A program made the position numbers and the translations under genes. Source: Yersinia artesiana (GTDB taxonomy: Bacteria; Pseudomonadota; Gammaproteobacteria; Enterobacterales; Enterobacteriaceae). From it: a DNA stretch of 64,000 bases. This document shows positions 53,296 to 63,354 of the stretch, piece after piece. Location: the NCBI RefSeq assembly GCF_902726545.1, contig NZ_CACVAD010000017.1:1-64000 (forward strand), given 5' to 3'. Each line of letters opens with the position of its first letter. The first letter of the stretch is position 1. The notes beneath the pieces were generated by a model. That model ran no database searches and was not told where the DNA came from. It worked only from the letters and a program-made list of their open reading frames with translations.

Positions 53296-54818
53296 TGGAC
53301 CACCGACCTGACATTATCATGCGTGCTGAGGATGTTTCGATGCGTTTTCCCGGCACATTGGCGTTAGATGCCGTCAATTACCGTGTATATCGCGGCAAAG
53401 TGAATGTGATTATTGGTGAAAATGGTGCGGGGAAATCCACTCTGATGAAGATTCTGGCGGGGGTGCAGCAGCAAACTTCCGGCCAGATTTACCTCAACGA
53501 GCAGCCGGTGACCATTGCCAATACCCGTGAAGCGGCAGCACTGGGTATCGGCATGGTGCATCAGGAACTGAATTTGTCAGAAAATCTCAATGTTGCGGAA
53601 AATATCTTTCTGGGACGTGAGATTCAGCAAGGTTTGAAACCCATTAATCAGGCGGCGCAGGAATTGATTGCCGAACAACTGATGGCACGTCTTGATCAGG
53701 CTATTTCACCCAAAGAAATGGTGTCGAACCTGAAAGTCGGTCAGCAGCAATTGATTGAAATTGCTAAGGCTCTGGCTGAGCAGGCAGATATTTTGATTTT
53801 GGATGAGCCAACTTCGGCGCTGAGCAAAACTGAAGTCGATATTTTGTTCCGGGTGATTCGTGAACTGACGCGTCAGGGCGTCTCTATCGTCTACATTTCG
53901 CATCGGTTGGAAGAGCTGATGGCGATTGGTGACTATATCACTATCCTGCGCGATGGCCGTTTTCAGGCGGAAGCCGCCGTCAAAGATATTGATGTACCGT
54001 GGATTGTGCGTGAAATGCTGGGCAGTGATCCGGTTTCCAGTTTCCTTCATCCCGACCGGACTTTCGGTGCACCAATGATGGAAGTCGATAACGTCACTTT
54101 AATCAATGAATCCGGTAATACCGTGGTGAATCAAGTCTCGCTGCAAGTGCGTGCTGGTGAAATCGTCGGTATTTATGGGTTGATGGGAGCTGGGCGCACT
54201 GAACTGTTCGAATGCCTGCTGGGCACGCAACAGAGCTATCTCGGCACCATTCGGCTCAATGGCACCGCCATTAGTGCCAAAACCTCAACCGCAGAGCGCA
54301 TCCGCCTTGGCATGAGTTTAGTGCCGGAAGATCGCAAAAAAACCGGTATTTTTCCGGTGTCATCGGTGGCTAATAACCTGACCATTTCCAGCTTATGGCG
54401 TCGGTTAAAACACCGCTTCGCCATCTGGCAGGAGAGTGAATCACAGGTGGTTGCCTCGGTGATTGGCGACCTGTCTATCAAAGTCTCTTCACCTGAAGTG
54501 GAAATTCAGGCGCTCAGTGGCGGTAATCAGCAAAAAGTCGTCATTGGGCGCTCATTACTGACCAGTCCGAACATTTTGCTGCTGGATGAACCGACACGGG
54601 GCATTGATGTTGGTGCGAAAGCGGATGTGTTTGAAATGATGGTGAAACTCTCTGAGCAGGGGATCGGCATTCTGTTTTCCACCTCAGATCTGAAAGAAAT
54701 TATGGCGGTATCAGACCGCATTCTGGTGATGTCGAACGGCAAGCTGACCGCGAATGTTTCCCGTCAGTCCGCCAATGAATCGGCATTGGTTACGGCAAGC
54801 GCACAAGGGTTTGAATGA
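53295..54818 (+). CDS. ribose-type sugar ABC ATPase (two nucleotide-binding domains)
   Basis: The 507-residue protein is RbsA/XylG-like. Domain 1 has Walker A GENGAGKST, signature LKVGQQQLIEIAKAL and LILDEPTSAL. Domain 2 has the degenerate Walker A GLMGAGRTE and the signature LSGGNQQKVVIGRSL, the usual asymmetry. It powers import with the next permease, which it overlaps by four bases. Confidence 0.92.
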   Translation: MDHRPDIIMRAEDVSMRFPGTLALDAVNYRVYRGKVNVIIGENGAGKSTLMKILAGVQQQTSGQIYLNEQPVTIANTREAAALGIGMVHQELNLSENLNVAENIFLGREIQQGLKPINQAAQELIAEQLMARLDQAISPKEMVSNLKVGQQQLIEIAKALAEQADILILDEPTSALSKTEVDILFRVIRELTRQGVSIVYISHRLEELMAIGDYITILRDGRFQAEAAVKDIDVPWIVREMLGSDPVSSFLHPDRTFGAPMMEVDNVTLINESGNTVVNQVSLQVRAGEIVGIYGLMGAGRTELFECLLGTQQSYLGTIRLNGTAISAKTSTAERIRLGMSLVPEDRKKTGIFPVSSVANNLTISSLWRRLKHRFAIWQESESQVVASVIGDLSIKVSSPEVEIQALSGGNQQKVVIGRSLLTSPNILLLDEPTRGIDVGAKADVFEMMVKLSEQGIGILFSTSDLKEIMAVSDRILVMSNGKLTANVSRQSANESALVTASAQGFE

Positions 54819-55933
54819 TGAAAGCAACAACTGGCACTGCGTTGGCGAGTCACCAGAGTGGTGGGGCGTCGTGGTCACGGGAAAATATGCTGCTGCTTCT
54901 GCTCAAGATGCGCACCTTTATTGCCCTGTTCCTGATCCTGGGTTTCTTCTCTGTCATGGTTCCGGGGTTTTTAGCGACCGGTAGCTTGATCATTATGGTT
55001 AAGCATATTGCGATCAATGCCTTCCTCGCGTTGGGTATTACTTTTGTCATTATCACCGCAGGGATTGACCTTTCTATCGGGGCAACCTTGGGGCTGTGCG
55101 GCATGATTGCGGGTTGGATGATCACTCAAGGTATTGTTTTACCGATGTTTGGTATTGCGATCTTCCCGAGCGTCTGGGTAGTGGTTCCGGTGGTATTGGT
55201 TATCGGAGCACTGATTGGCGCGATTAATGGTTGGATCATTACCCGCTATAACGTTGCCCCGTTTATCTGCACCCTCGGCACCATGTATGTGGTGCGCGGT
55301 GCGGCGATGCTGATTTCCGGTGGTGAAACCTTCCCCGGCTTACAAGGGAATCCACAACTGGGTAATACCGGCTTTGACCTGTTGGGGTCTGGCACCTTGC
55401 TGGGCTTGCCGATTGCCATCTGGATCATGTTTATTCTGGCACTGGTTATTGCTTATGTTGCCCGCCGTCTGCCCTTTGGCCGCCATGTGTATGCCATTGG
55501 TGATAACGAACGAGCCGCAGAGCTTTCTGGCGTTAAAGTGCGGCAGGTCAAAGTGTGGGTCTACACCATATCGGGCTTCTGCGCAGCCATTGCCGGGATC
55601 ATTGTTTCTGCTCAGTTGGTGGCCAGCCACCCAGCCAACGGCAGTGGTTTTGAGATGAATGCCATTGCCGCCGTGGTGCTGGGTGGGACTTCTCTGGCCG
55701 GAGGCCGGGGCACTATTCTCGGTACGCTGATTGGTGCCTTTGTTATCGGCATTCTGGCTGACGGTTTGGTGATGATGGGGGTGAGCGAATTCTGGCAAAT
55801 GGTGATTAAAGGTATCGTGATTATAGTGGCGGTCATTATTGACCAGATGCAGAACCGGATGCAGCACAAAGCAGCGATTGTCTCGCAAAAGTCCACTGTG
55901 GTGGCGCAAGCTGGGAAGAGCGAACAAGCATAA
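54815..55933 (+). CDS. ribose-type sugar ABC permease
   Basis: The 372-residue RbsC-like permease has GIDLSIGATLGLCGMIAG, TRYNVAPFICTLGTMYVVRG, the NERAAELSGVKV loop and GRGTILGTLIGAFVIG. It is longer than RbsC by about 50 residues at the hydrophilic N-terminus and the C-terminal tail. Confidence 0.92.
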   Translation: MMKATTGTALASHQSGGASWSRENMLLLLLKMRTFIALFLILGFFSVMVPGFLATGSLIIMVKHIAINAFLALGITFVIITAGIDLSIGATLGLCGMIAGWMITQGIVLPMFGIAIFPSVWVVVPVVLVIGALIGAINGWIITRYNVAPFICTLGTMYVVRGAAMLISGGETFPGLQGNPQLGNTGFDLLGSGTLLGLPIAIWIMFILALVIAYVARRLPFGRHVYAIGDNERAAELSGVKVRQVKVWVYTISGFCAAIAGIIVSAQLVASHPANGSGFEMNAIAAVVLGGTSLAGGRGTILGTLIGAFVIGILADGLVMMGVSEFWQMVIKGIVIIVAVIIDQMQNRMQHKAAIVSQKSTVVAQAGKSEQA

Positions 55934-56013
55934 AGAATAGGCGAAACAGGCTGTTGCTGCCTATTGGTTACAGAACACGAAGATGTCACGCCGGAGGGCG
56001 ATTTCCGGACAGG

Positions 56014-56083
56014 CTTGATGAAAGCTATTTTTTAGCATCATCAAGAATAAATATTCGGTAATGAGTAAAAATTCAATTACCGA
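56014..56083 (+). other. two hairpins between transporter and enzyme genes
   Basis: CTTGATGA/TCATCAAG (56014-56021, 56038-56045) with inner GCTA/TAGC, and TCGGTAAT/ATTACCGA (56055-56062, 56076-56083) lie in the 173-base gap. CCGGA/TCCGG at 55991-56008 is a smaller one. They may end part of the transporter transcript or process the mRNA. Confidence 0.5.
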
Positions 56084-56106
56084 TAAAATTTAAGAGAGGT
56101 AATGTC

Positions 56107-56937
56107 ATGAATCCGTATTCACTGTCAGTCGATGAGCTGGTGAAAAAGGCACGGGCCATCCGTCGCCGCATCGTCCTGCTTAATGCGAACAGCCCCGCAG
56201 GGGGGCATACCGGCGCTGATCTTTCGCAAGTAGAGATTCTGACTGCACTCTATTTTCGCATCCTCAATTGTGCGCCAGAGCGGCTTACCGATCCTGAGCG
56301 CGATATCTATGTCCAGTCTAAGGGTCATGCAGTCGGCGGCTATTACTGCTGTCTGGCTGAAGCAGGATATTTCCCCGAAGCGTGGTTGGCGACTTATCAG
56401 CACGCCAATTCACATCTCCCTGGGCACCCCGTCAAACATAAAACTCCAGGTATTGAATTAAATACCGGTGCTTTGGGCCACGGCTTACCGGTGGCTGTGG
56501 GGATTGCACTGGCAGCAAAACGAGCTAACAGCAAACGTCGGGTATTTGTACTGACCGGTGATGGTGAACTGGCCGAAGGCAGTAACTGGGAAGCTGCGTT
56601 AGTGGCTGCTCACTATCAGTTAGACAACCTGATAATCATTAATGACAAAAACAAACTCCAACTGGCAGGTACGACCAAATCCATTATGAACACCGATCCG
56701 TTGGCGGATAAGTGGCGGGCATTTGGCCTACAAGTCACTGAATGTCAGGGCAATGATATGCAATCCGTGGTGGACACATTGGAGGGATTACCAGCGAACG
56801 GTAAACCCAACGTGGTGATTGCCAACACCGAAAAAGGTGCCGGTATCTCCTTTATTCAAGGGCGCGTGGAGTGGCACCACCGGGTGCCGAAAGGTGCTGA
56901 AATTGATCTGGCGCTGGAGGAATTGAGCGATGAGTAA
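56107..56937 (+). CDS. transketolase N-terminal subunit
   Basis: The 276-residue protein is the thiamine-diphosphate domain: PAGGHTGADLSQVEILTALYF, GHGLPVAVGIALAAK and the metal/diphosphate motif GDGELAEGSNWEA...NDKN. The missing pyrimidine-binding half is the next gene, so the enzyme is a split transketolase. With kinase and isomerase it resembles apulose-4-phosphate transketolase AptAB, which makes xylulose 5-phosphate and dihydroxyacetone phosphate; this match is from memory. GAGAGG precedes ATG. Confidence 0.85.
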   Translation: MNPYSLSVDELVKKARAIRRRIVLLNANSPAGGHTGADLSQVEILTALYFRILNCAPERLTDPERDIYVQSKGHAVGGYYCCLAEAGYFPEAWLATYQHANSHLPGHPVKHKTPGIELNTGALGHGLPVAVGIALAAKRANSKRRVFVLTGDGELAEGSNWEAALVAAHYQLDNLIIINDKNKLQLAGTTKSIMNTDPLADKWRAFGLQVTECQGNDMQSVVDTLEGLPANGKPNVVIANTEKGAGISFIQGRVEWHHRVPKGAEIDLALEELSDE

Positions 56938-57874
56938 TGCAGAACATTTGGCCGCAGTGATGGTTGAGCAGTTTATTAAAGCCGTGGATAACGGGGTGGA
57001 TCTGGTACCTGTTGTCGCTGACTCCACTTCGACGGCGAAAATTGGGCCGTTTATGGCCCGTTTCCCCGACCGGGTGGTGAATGTCGGGATTGCCGAGCAG
57101 GCGATGGTGGGCACGGCGGTAGGGTTATCCATGGGCGGAAAAGTGGCTGTAACCTGTAATGCCGCGCCCTTCCTGATTTCGCGCTCCAACGAACAGCTCA
57201 AAATCGATGTTTGCTACAACAATAGCAATGTAAAACTGTTTGGTTTGAACTCAGGAGCCAGCTATGGGCCGTTGGCGAGTACTCACCACTGTATTGACGA
57301 TATCGCCATTCTACGTGGCTTTGGCAATATTGAGATTTATGCCCCCTCCGACCCGCAAGAGTGCCGCCAGATAATTGATTATGCTCTGGCGCATATTGGG
57401 CCGGTTTATATCCGTCTCGACGGTAAATCTTTACCGCCACTGCATGATGAGCACTACCAATTCGTTCCCGGCCAAATTGATGTTTTGCAGGAAGGTCAGG
57501 ATATTACTCTGGTAGCAATGGGTTCTACAGTTCATGAGGCTGTTAGCGCAGCAGCGATACTGGCAGATAACAACGTTTCTGCTGCGGTGGTCAACGTTTC
57601 TTCGATTCGCCCATGTGATACTCAAAAGCTGTTAACCATCCTCAAAAACAGCCAACGGGTGATAACCATCGAAGAGCACAATATTAATGGCGGTGTGGGC
57701 AGTCTGGTGGCTGAAGTGCTGTCCGAAGCAGGCAGTGGCATTCCATTGGTGAGACTCGGTATTCCTGATGGCGGTTACGCAATTGCAGCCGACCGGGCAG
57801 AAATGCGTGCTTATCATGGTTTTGATGTAGCAGGCATTGTGGCTCGTGCTCTGCGGTTTTGTCGGGGAGAGTAA
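56930..57874 (+). CDS. transketolase C-terminal subunit
   Basis: The 314-residue protein holds the pyrimidine domain (DSTSTAKIGPFMARFPDR, VNVGIAEQAMVGTAVGL with the catalytic glutamate in IAEQ) and the C-terminal domain (EHNINGGVGSLVAEVL). It overlaps the N-terminal subunit by eight bases and should form an alpha2beta2 enzyme. Similar split proteins include AptB and the 1-deoxyxylulose-type relatives; the gene set argues for a sugar-phosphate transketolase. Confidence 0.85.
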   Translation: MSNAEHLAAVMVEQFIKAVDNGVDLVPVVADSTSTAKIGPFMARFPDRVVNVGIAEQAMVGTAVGLSMGGKVAVTCNAAPFLISRSNEQLKIDVCYNNSNVKLFGLNSGASYGPLASTHHCIDDIAILRGFGNIEIYAPSDPQECRQIIDYALAHIGPVYIRLDGKSLPPLHDEHYQFVPGQIDVLQEGQDITLVAMGSTVHEAVSAAAILADNNVSAAVVNVSSIRPCDTQKLLTILKNSQRVITIEEHNINGGVGSLVAEVLSEAGSGIPLVRLGIPDGGYAIAADRAEMRAYHGFDVAGIVARALRFCRGE

Positions 57875-57876
57875 TC

Positions 57877-59364
57877 ATGCCGACGCCGATTATTTTGGCC
57901 ATTGATGAAGGAACCACCAACGCCAAAGCCATTGCGGTGGATGCCGCTGGGCAAATTCTGGCGAAGGCCTCGGTGCCGCTGTTGTTGGAGCATCCGAGGC
58001 CCGGCTGGGCGGAGCAAGATCCGCTGGCTATCTGGCAGGCAGTTTCTTTAGCCATAGAAGGCTGTTTGAGCCAGTTGGCTGGGGTACGGGTTGCCGGTAT
58101 TGCTATCAGTAATCAACGCGAATCGGTGCTTATTTGGGAGCGGGAGACAGGAATACCTCTGACTCGAGTGGTCAGTTGGCAGTGTCGCCGCTCGGAGGCT
58201 TTCTGCCAGGCGCTGAGTCAGTTACCGGAAGCGGCAATGATAGCTGAACGTACCGGATTGCAGATTGACCCCTTGTTTCCTGCGGCCAAAGTTCACGGCA
58301 TGTTGGCGGAAATCCCACAAGGTGTCGAGCGTGCGGCCCACGGCGAATTATGTGTTGGCACTATCGATTGCTGGCTCACCTGGCAGCTCAGTGGCGGCGA
58401 GAGTTTCTCGACTGATTTTTCCAATGCCGCCCGTACTCAACTGTTTAATATTCATTCTGGTCAATGGGATCCAGACCTGTTGGCGCTCTTTGGCATTCCC
58501 AGCCTTTGTCTGCCTGCGGTTTTACCTTCGGCGGCGGTTCATGGGCACACCGGCAATATGGGTATCACTGGCTTGAGTCAGGGGATACCGATTGTGGCGC
58601 AAATTGGTGATTCGCATGCTGCGCTCTATGGGCAGGGCGGTGACCGTGCTGGCGAAATCAAAGCCACCTACGGCACCGGTTCATCTTTGATGACCACCGT
58701 GAAACAAGCCAGTGCGCAGAGTCACGGCTTAAGCACCACGATTGCCTGGCATGACGGTGAATTACGTTACGCCCTTGAAGGCAACATCACTCATACCGGT
58801 TCTGGTGTGGCGTGGGTTTCGCGCATGTTGGGGGTGACTGACTTAGCTCGCCTGACTGAAATGGCGCAAAGCCAGCCGGGTAATCAAGGGGTCTATTTTG
58901 TCCCGGCATTATCAGGTTTGGGTGCCCCCTATTGGGACAGTCAAGCTCGCGGCTTGTTCTGCGGCCTCACTGATGCAACTACACCCGCAGTTCTGGCCCG
59001 TGCCGGGTTGGAATCCGTCGCCTACCAAATAGCGGATGTCTTTTTTGCCATGGAGCGGGCCGGTCATCATCGCCTTGAGCAACTGCGGGTGGATGGCGGC
59101 GCAACCAGTAACCGCTGGTTGATGCAATTTCAGGCCGATTTGTTGCAGCGCCCCCTGATACGCAACCATACCGCAGAAGTGTCGGCATTGGGGGCGGCTT
59201 ATTTAGGGGGGAAAACCTTGGGCTGGTGGCAGGATAGCCAGCAACTGGCGGCACTCCCCCGTGAAGTGGAATACATCGAACCGCGCGCTCAAAGTGCGGA
59301 GATGCAAGATAACTATAGCCTCTGGCAAATGGCCATCGCGCGTGCGCGTTTTCAGCCGAAATAA
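57877..59364 (+). CDS. FGGY-family carbohydrate kinase
   Basis: The 495-residue kinase is close to glycerol kinase in form: AIDEGTTNAKAIAVD, ISNQRESVLIWERETG, GTIDCWLTWQLSGG, ATYGTGSSLMT and RVDGGATSNRWLMQFQADLL. The substrate is probably the ketose made by the isomerase (for example apulose). ATG 57877 follows GGGGAGAG and starts two bases after the transketolase stop; a TTG at 57859 is inside the upstream gene and is rejected. Confidence 0.87.
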   Translation: MPTPIILAIDEGTTNAKAIAVDAAGQILAKASVPLLLEHPRPGWAEQDPLAIWQAVSLAIEGCLSQLAGVRVAGIAISNQRESVLIWERETGIPLTRVVSWQCRRSEAFCQALSQLPEAAMIAERTGLQIDPLFPAAKVHGMLAEIPQGVERAAHGELCVGTIDCWLTWQLSGGESFSTDFSNAARTQLFNIHSGQWDPDLLALFGIPSLCLPAVLPSAAVHGHTGNMGITGLSQGIPIVAQIGDSHAALYGQGGDRAGEIKATYGTGSSLMTTVKQASAQSHGLSTTIAWHDGELRYALEGNITHTGSGVAWVSRMLGVTDLARLTEMAQSQPGNQGVYFVPALSGLGAPYWDSQARGLFCGLTDATTPAVLARAGLESVAYQIADVFFAMERAGHHRLEQLRVDGGATSNRWLMQFQADLLQRPLIRNHTAEVSALGAAYLGGKTLGWWQDSQQLAALPREVEYIEPRAQSAEMQDNYSLWQMAIARARFQPK

Positions 59365-59384
59365 CCCAAACCAGGAGTAAGCAT

Positions 59385-60806
59385 ATGTCAGCAATACCTC
59401 GTAAGTTAACTTTCGCGGTGATTATCGGCAACCGGGGTTTCTTCCCAAGTTATTTGGTTGCAGATGCACGCCGCGATGCCCAGGCACTGTTTGACCGCTT
59501 GGGGATCAACATCATCATGCTGAATGAAGAGCAAACGCCGCTGGGTGGGGTGGAAAACTGGCGCGATGCCAAAGTGTGTGCCGAATTATTCCGTAAACAC
59601 AGTGAAGAAATTCATGGTGTGGTGGTCATTTTGCCTAACTTCGGCGATGAAAAAAGTGTCTCTGATGCCATTCGTCTCTCTGGCCTTAAAGTGCCGGTAC
59701 TGGTGCAAGCAGAAGAAGATGCACTGGACAAAATGGGGCTGGCGACACGGCGTGACAGCTTCTGCGGTAAAATCTCGCTCTGCAACAATTTGCGCCAATA
59801 TGGCATTCCCTTCACATTGACCCAGCAACATGTTTGCAGCTTAAACAGTGACATATTCAGCCGTGACGTAGAGCAGTTTGTACAACTGTGCCGCGTGGTA
59901 CATGCCATGAAACGCGTCAGAGTTGGGGCTATTGGCGCGCGCCCAACTAACTTTAATACCGTGCGTTACAGTGAAAAGTTATTAGAGAATTTGGGGATTA
60001 CTGTTGAGACCCTTGATCTATCTGAAGTATTTTTCCGCGTAGCTAACCTCAGTGACCATGATATTCGTGTCGGTGAAAAACTGGCGTTATTGAAAGCCAA
60101 TGGTGATACCAGCGCTATTCCACAAGATAAACTGCACAAAATGGCAAAACTGTTTGTGGTTATCAGTGAGTGGATTATTGCCAATGATATTGATACCACC
60201 GCCATGCAGTGTTGGACGTCGCTACAACAGAATCTGGGAATTAACGTTTGCTCCATTATGAGTGTGATGTCCGGGCAATTAATGCCAAGTGCCTGTGAAG
60301 TGGATGTGATGGGCGCGTTATCAATGTATGCCCTGGCAAGTTGCTCGTTGGCACCGGCTTCGATTGCTGACTGGAATAATAACTTTGGCGAAGAACGAGA
60401 TAAATGCGTGCTATTCCATTGCGGTAACTTTGCCAGTGAAAGTTTAGAAAGCTCAACTATGGGCACTGCGGATATTATCGGAACAACTGTGGGTTGTGAG
60501 AATACCTGTGGCGCGGTTCATGGCCGCATGAAATCTGGCCCATTGACCTATTTCCGCCTCTCATCAGACGATTTCACCGGGCAGGTGCGAGCCTATGTGG
60601 GGGAAGGGCGCTCAGTCAGTGATGAGTTGGATACCGTTGGCTGCCGCGCAGTTGTAGAAGTGCCGCAACTGGAAAGTTTACTCACACATATCTGTAATAA
60701 TGGCTTCGAGCACCATGTGGCGATGAACCATTCGGCTACAGCTAAAGTGCTGCAAGAAGCATTCAGTAAATACTTGGGTGTTGATTGCTATTGGCATGCG
60801 AAATAG
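59385..60806 (+). CDS. L-fucose/arabinose-isomerase-like sugar isomerase
   Basis: The 473-residue protein belongs to the fucose/arabinose isomerase fold: a substrate-binding N-terminal half (GNRGFFPSYLVADARRDAQALFDRLG, LPNFGDEK, VLVQAEEDA) and a C-terminal half with CEVDVMGALSMYAL, where the metal-binding acidic residues lie, and LFHCGNF. It should convert an aldose to the ketose for the kinase. It is last in the operon, 20 bases after the kinase, with AGGAG upstream. The substrate is not fixed by sequence; D-apiose is my favoured guess. Confidence 0.75.
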   Translation: MSAIPRKLTFAVIIGNRGFFPSYLVADARRDAQALFDRLGINIIMLNEEQTPLGGVENWRDAKVCAELFRKHSEEIHGVVVILPNFGDEKSVSDAIRLSGLKVPVLVQAEEDALDKMGLATRRDSFCGKISLCNNLRQYGIPFTLTQQHVCSLNSDIFSRDVEQFVQLCRVVHAMKRVRVGAIGARPTNFNTVRYSEKLLENLGITVETLDLSEVFFRVANLSDHDIRVGEKLALLKANGDTSAIPQDKLHKMAKLFVVISEWIIANDIDTTAMQCWTSLQQNLGINVCSIMSVMSGQLMPSACEVDVMGALSMYALASCSLAPASIADWNNNFGEERDKCVLFHCGNFASESLESSTMGTADIIGTTVGCENTCGAVHGRMKSGPLTYFRLSSDDFTGQVRAYVGEGRSVSDELDTVGCRAVVEVPQLESLLTHICNNGFEHHVAMNHSATAKVLQEAFSKYLGVDCYWHAK

Positions 60807-60867
60807 CGTGTTGGCGTTAAGTGCTTAAATTATGCCGCACCAGGGATGGCGCGGTTAAATCCAGGGC

Positions 60868-60914
60868 TTCAGTAAACCTAGAGTTTCAGTAAACCTCTGG
60901 CTTCAAGTAAACCT
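60868..60914. repeat. three 17-bp tandem imperfect repeats
   Basis: TTCAGTAAACCT occurs at 60868-60879 and 60885-60896, and TTCAAGTAAACCT at 60902-60914, with a 17-base period, between the convergent isomerase and regulator genes. No hairpin terminator is evident nearby. Confidence 0.7.
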
Positions 60915-60918
60915 ATGG

Positions 60919-61863
60919 TTACAGCAATGTCTCGGCGGTAATTCTGTCGGTAATCAATACATCAATATAGTTACCTGTCAGCGCGCCACGAATGGCGGCA
61001 CTTTTCCCTACCCCTCCGGCCAGTGCGACGACTCGCGGGCAAGCCCGTAATTGTGGCAAAGACATACCAATCACCGGATCTTCTTCGTCACTAAGCACTG
61101 CGTTCCCCGCCGCATCAAAATAATGCAGACACAAATCCCCCACGGCACCGCGATCAGCCAGTAATTTAAGCATCTCTTCGTGGTAATAGTTACCGGAGTT
61201 TTTCAATAGCTGAGATGGCTCCAAATCGCCAATCCCGACTAACGCCAGATCAACTTCAGCAAATTTATTCACCACATCAGCGACTTCGCCGCTTGATATC
61301 AGGCGGGCGCGATCTTCGGTCGAGCGCTCGATACTTTGTGCGGGCAGTAAATAAGCTGGGCAATTCAAAATATTAGCCAGTGCCTGGGTTAACAATGTGG
61401 CTTGCACATTGCCGTTGGGGCCAACCCCGCCCAATAATTGAATGACGCCGCTGGTTTTGATGTTAAGCGGATGAAGGTTATCAACCATTGCTCGAATGGT
61501 GCTACTCCACGAAGAAATACCGACCATATCGTTTGGGCGAATACTGGTTTGCATATAGTGGGCTGCGGCAGAACCGATAGCTTGTTTTATCTGGGATGGG
61601 CTGGCGTCATCGGCGATATCCACCACGATGGCCTGGTCGATACCATAGTGTTTTTGAATGCGCGATTCGATACCAATAAACATATTAGGGGGCTGGATGA
61701 CGCTGATTTTAACCACCCCCTCTTTAACACAACGGGTAATCGCACGGGAAACAAATGACTGGGATAAATGCAGGCTTTCCGCAATTTCGGACTGCTTCAT
61801 ACCTTCGGTGTAATACAGCGTGGCTATTTTCACCAATAACCGCTGTTCATCTTGTCTCGACAT
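60919..61863 (-). CDS. SorC-family sugar-sensing regulator
   Basis: The 314-residue protein has an N-terminal helix-turn-helix (EGMKQSEIAESLHLSQSFVSRAI) and a C-terminal SorC/DeoR-type effector domain (VGISSWSSTIRAM, VIQLLGGVGPNG, DLALVGIGDLEPS, VALAGGVGKSAAIRGAL). It is convergent with the sugar operon and probably controls it, sensing a phosphorylated intermediate. It is distinct from SorC at 37511, with which it shares only the family pattern. Confidence 0.88.
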   Translation of the reverse strand: MSRQDEQRLLVKIATLYYTEGMKQSEIAESLHLSQSFVSRAITRCVKEGVVKISVIQPPNMFIGIESRIQKHYGIDQAIVVDIADDASPSQIKQAIGSAAAHYMQTSIRPNDMVGISSWSSTIRAMVDNLHPLNIKTSGVIQLLGGVGPNGNVQATLLTQALANILNCPAYLLPAQSIERSTEDRARLISSGEVADVVNKFAEVDLALVGIGDLEPSQLLKNSGNYYHEEMLKLLADRGAVGDLCLHYFDAAGNAVLSDEEDPVIGMSLPQLRACPRVVALAGGVGKSAAIRGALTGNYIDVLITDRITAETLL

Positions 61864-61897
61864 TGCTCTACCCCGCTAAATACCTCATGTTGGTATT

Positions 61898-61917
61898 TTT
61901 ATTCAAAGCCGAATAAA
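61898..61917. promoter_or_regulatory. inverted repeat before the SorC-family regulator
   Basis: TTTATTC (61898-61904) and GAATAAA (61911-61917) form a perfect 7-bp palindrome with a 6-base spacer, 35 bases before the regulator start. It shares the ATTC/GAAT core with the repeat at 51612-51647, so both may be operators of the same protein. Confidence 0.45.
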
Positions 61918-62043
61918 TAACAAGCAGTACCCATTTCAACTCCTTTTTAATCAATATTTAGCAAAGTAGCTATAGATCAAGGGCGAGTATTAAAGCCTCT
62001 ACGCCGGCCGCCATTGGGGCTATTGCTGCTGGGGCTCTTCTTC

Positions 62044-63354
62044 TTATGAACTTTCTACCGGTTCTTGTACTGGTTCAGCTTGATCTGGCGGGGGCATGAT
62101 GTCGTGAATCAACTGTTCATCAAAGCTGGGGTTAAGTGCCGGGGAGAGTGGCGAACTGACCAAACTGTCGGGTATGGCCATATGTGGCACTGGAGCATCA
62201 TTAACAAATTCGTCTTGATCCTGCTTAACTGTTCTGCTGAATGCTATCAAACTTAAGCCGCAGAGTGAGAAAAACGCATACAGAATATTGCCACCCAGAG
62301 GGGCAATCAGCGCGCCCACAGCGAGTGGTCCGATACTGGCTCCTACACCGAATGACATCAGCAAACATGCCGCTAAAGAGACTCGCCGCTCCGGTGCAAT
62401 CAGGTCATTGGCTAGTGCCACGACCAACGGATAAAGCGTGAACTGCAACATGCTGACAATAAAGCCTAAACCCAATAAAAAATGGAATGAGATATGCGGC
62501 ACCAGTGCTAGCGGCAGTGCTGTTAAGGCCAGTAATAATGCGTTAATACGCAGCAGGAGTGTGCGGTTATAGCGATCAGACAACCAACTGAGCGGAAACT
62601 GAGCGACCAATCCGGCAAAAATAGATAACGCCATGAACAGGCCGGTTTCTTGAGTGGAAAGTGATTGCAAGCTGGCATAAACCGGTGCCAGACCATAAAA
62701 CGAGCCGACAATCATGCCGATAACTAATGTCGAGGCCAGTATTTTGGGGATGGAGTTGATAAAGAATTTCAGTTCCATAGGCGCCGGTGACATCTGCTGA
62801 GCATTACTGCGAGTGGTCAGGGCTACAGGAACCAAACACAGGGCAAAAAACAGAGCAATAATCATGAGAGTGCTTAAACCCAGTTCAGGTTGAAGCATTA
62901 ACACGACTTGGCCTAATGCCATGCCAGCATAAGTTGCCGCCATATAAAAGCCAAACACGGTACCGCGCTGGCTAGACTCTGCTTGATCATTAAGCCAACT
63001 TTCCAACACCATAAACTGGCACATCATGCAGAGGCCAATTATCAAGCGTAGAACCACCCACGCAGGGATATATTCAGTAAGGCCATGACTTAATACCGCA
63101 GCAGTAATAATACCCGCACAGGCCACGTAGGCACGGATATGGCCTACCCGAGCTATCAGGAAGTGGCCGACCTTGCCTCCAATCACCAAACCAATATAGT
63201 TTGCAGCGATGATTGCCCCGATTAATGCGCCAGAGACATGGATAGCAGTCAGCCGTAACGAGATATAGGTGGTTAATAAACCTGAACCCAATAGCATCAG
63301 CACGGTGGCGCTATAAAGAGGGAAGAAGGCGTTAAGAATTTTTTTCACTGTCAC
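62044..63354 (-). CDS. MFS transporter (YcaD-like)
   Basis: The 436-residue protein has 12 predicted membrane helices, LMLLGSGLLTTYISLRL in helix 1 and LVLESWLNDQAESSQRG, a motif of the YcaD/CPA group, plus the cytoplasmic loop SDRYNRT. The C-terminal tail of about 65 residues is hydrophilic, acidic and proline-rich. The substrate is unknown. The gene is monocistronic and divergent from pncC. Confidence 0.87.
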   Translation of the reverse strand: MTVKKILNAFFPLYSATVLMLLGSGLLTTYISLRLTAIHVSGALIGAIIAANYIGLVIGGKVGHFLIARVGHIRAYVACAGIITAAVLSHGLTEYIPAWVVLRLIIGLCMMCQFMVLESWLNDQAESSQRGTVFGFYMAATYAGMALGQVVLMLQPELGLSTLMIIALFFALCLVPVALTTRSNAQQMSPAPMELKFFINSIPKILASTLVIGMIVGSFYGLAPVYASLQSLSTQETGLFMALSIFAGLVAQFPLSWLSDRYNRTLLLRINALLLALTALPLALVPHISFHFLLGLGFIVSMLQFTLYPLVVALANDLIAPERRVSLAACLLMSFGVGASIGPLAVGALIAPLGGNILYAFFSLCGLSLIAFSRTVKQDQDEFVNDAPVPHMAIPDSLVSSPLSPALNPSFDEQLIHDIMPPPDQAEPVQEPVESS

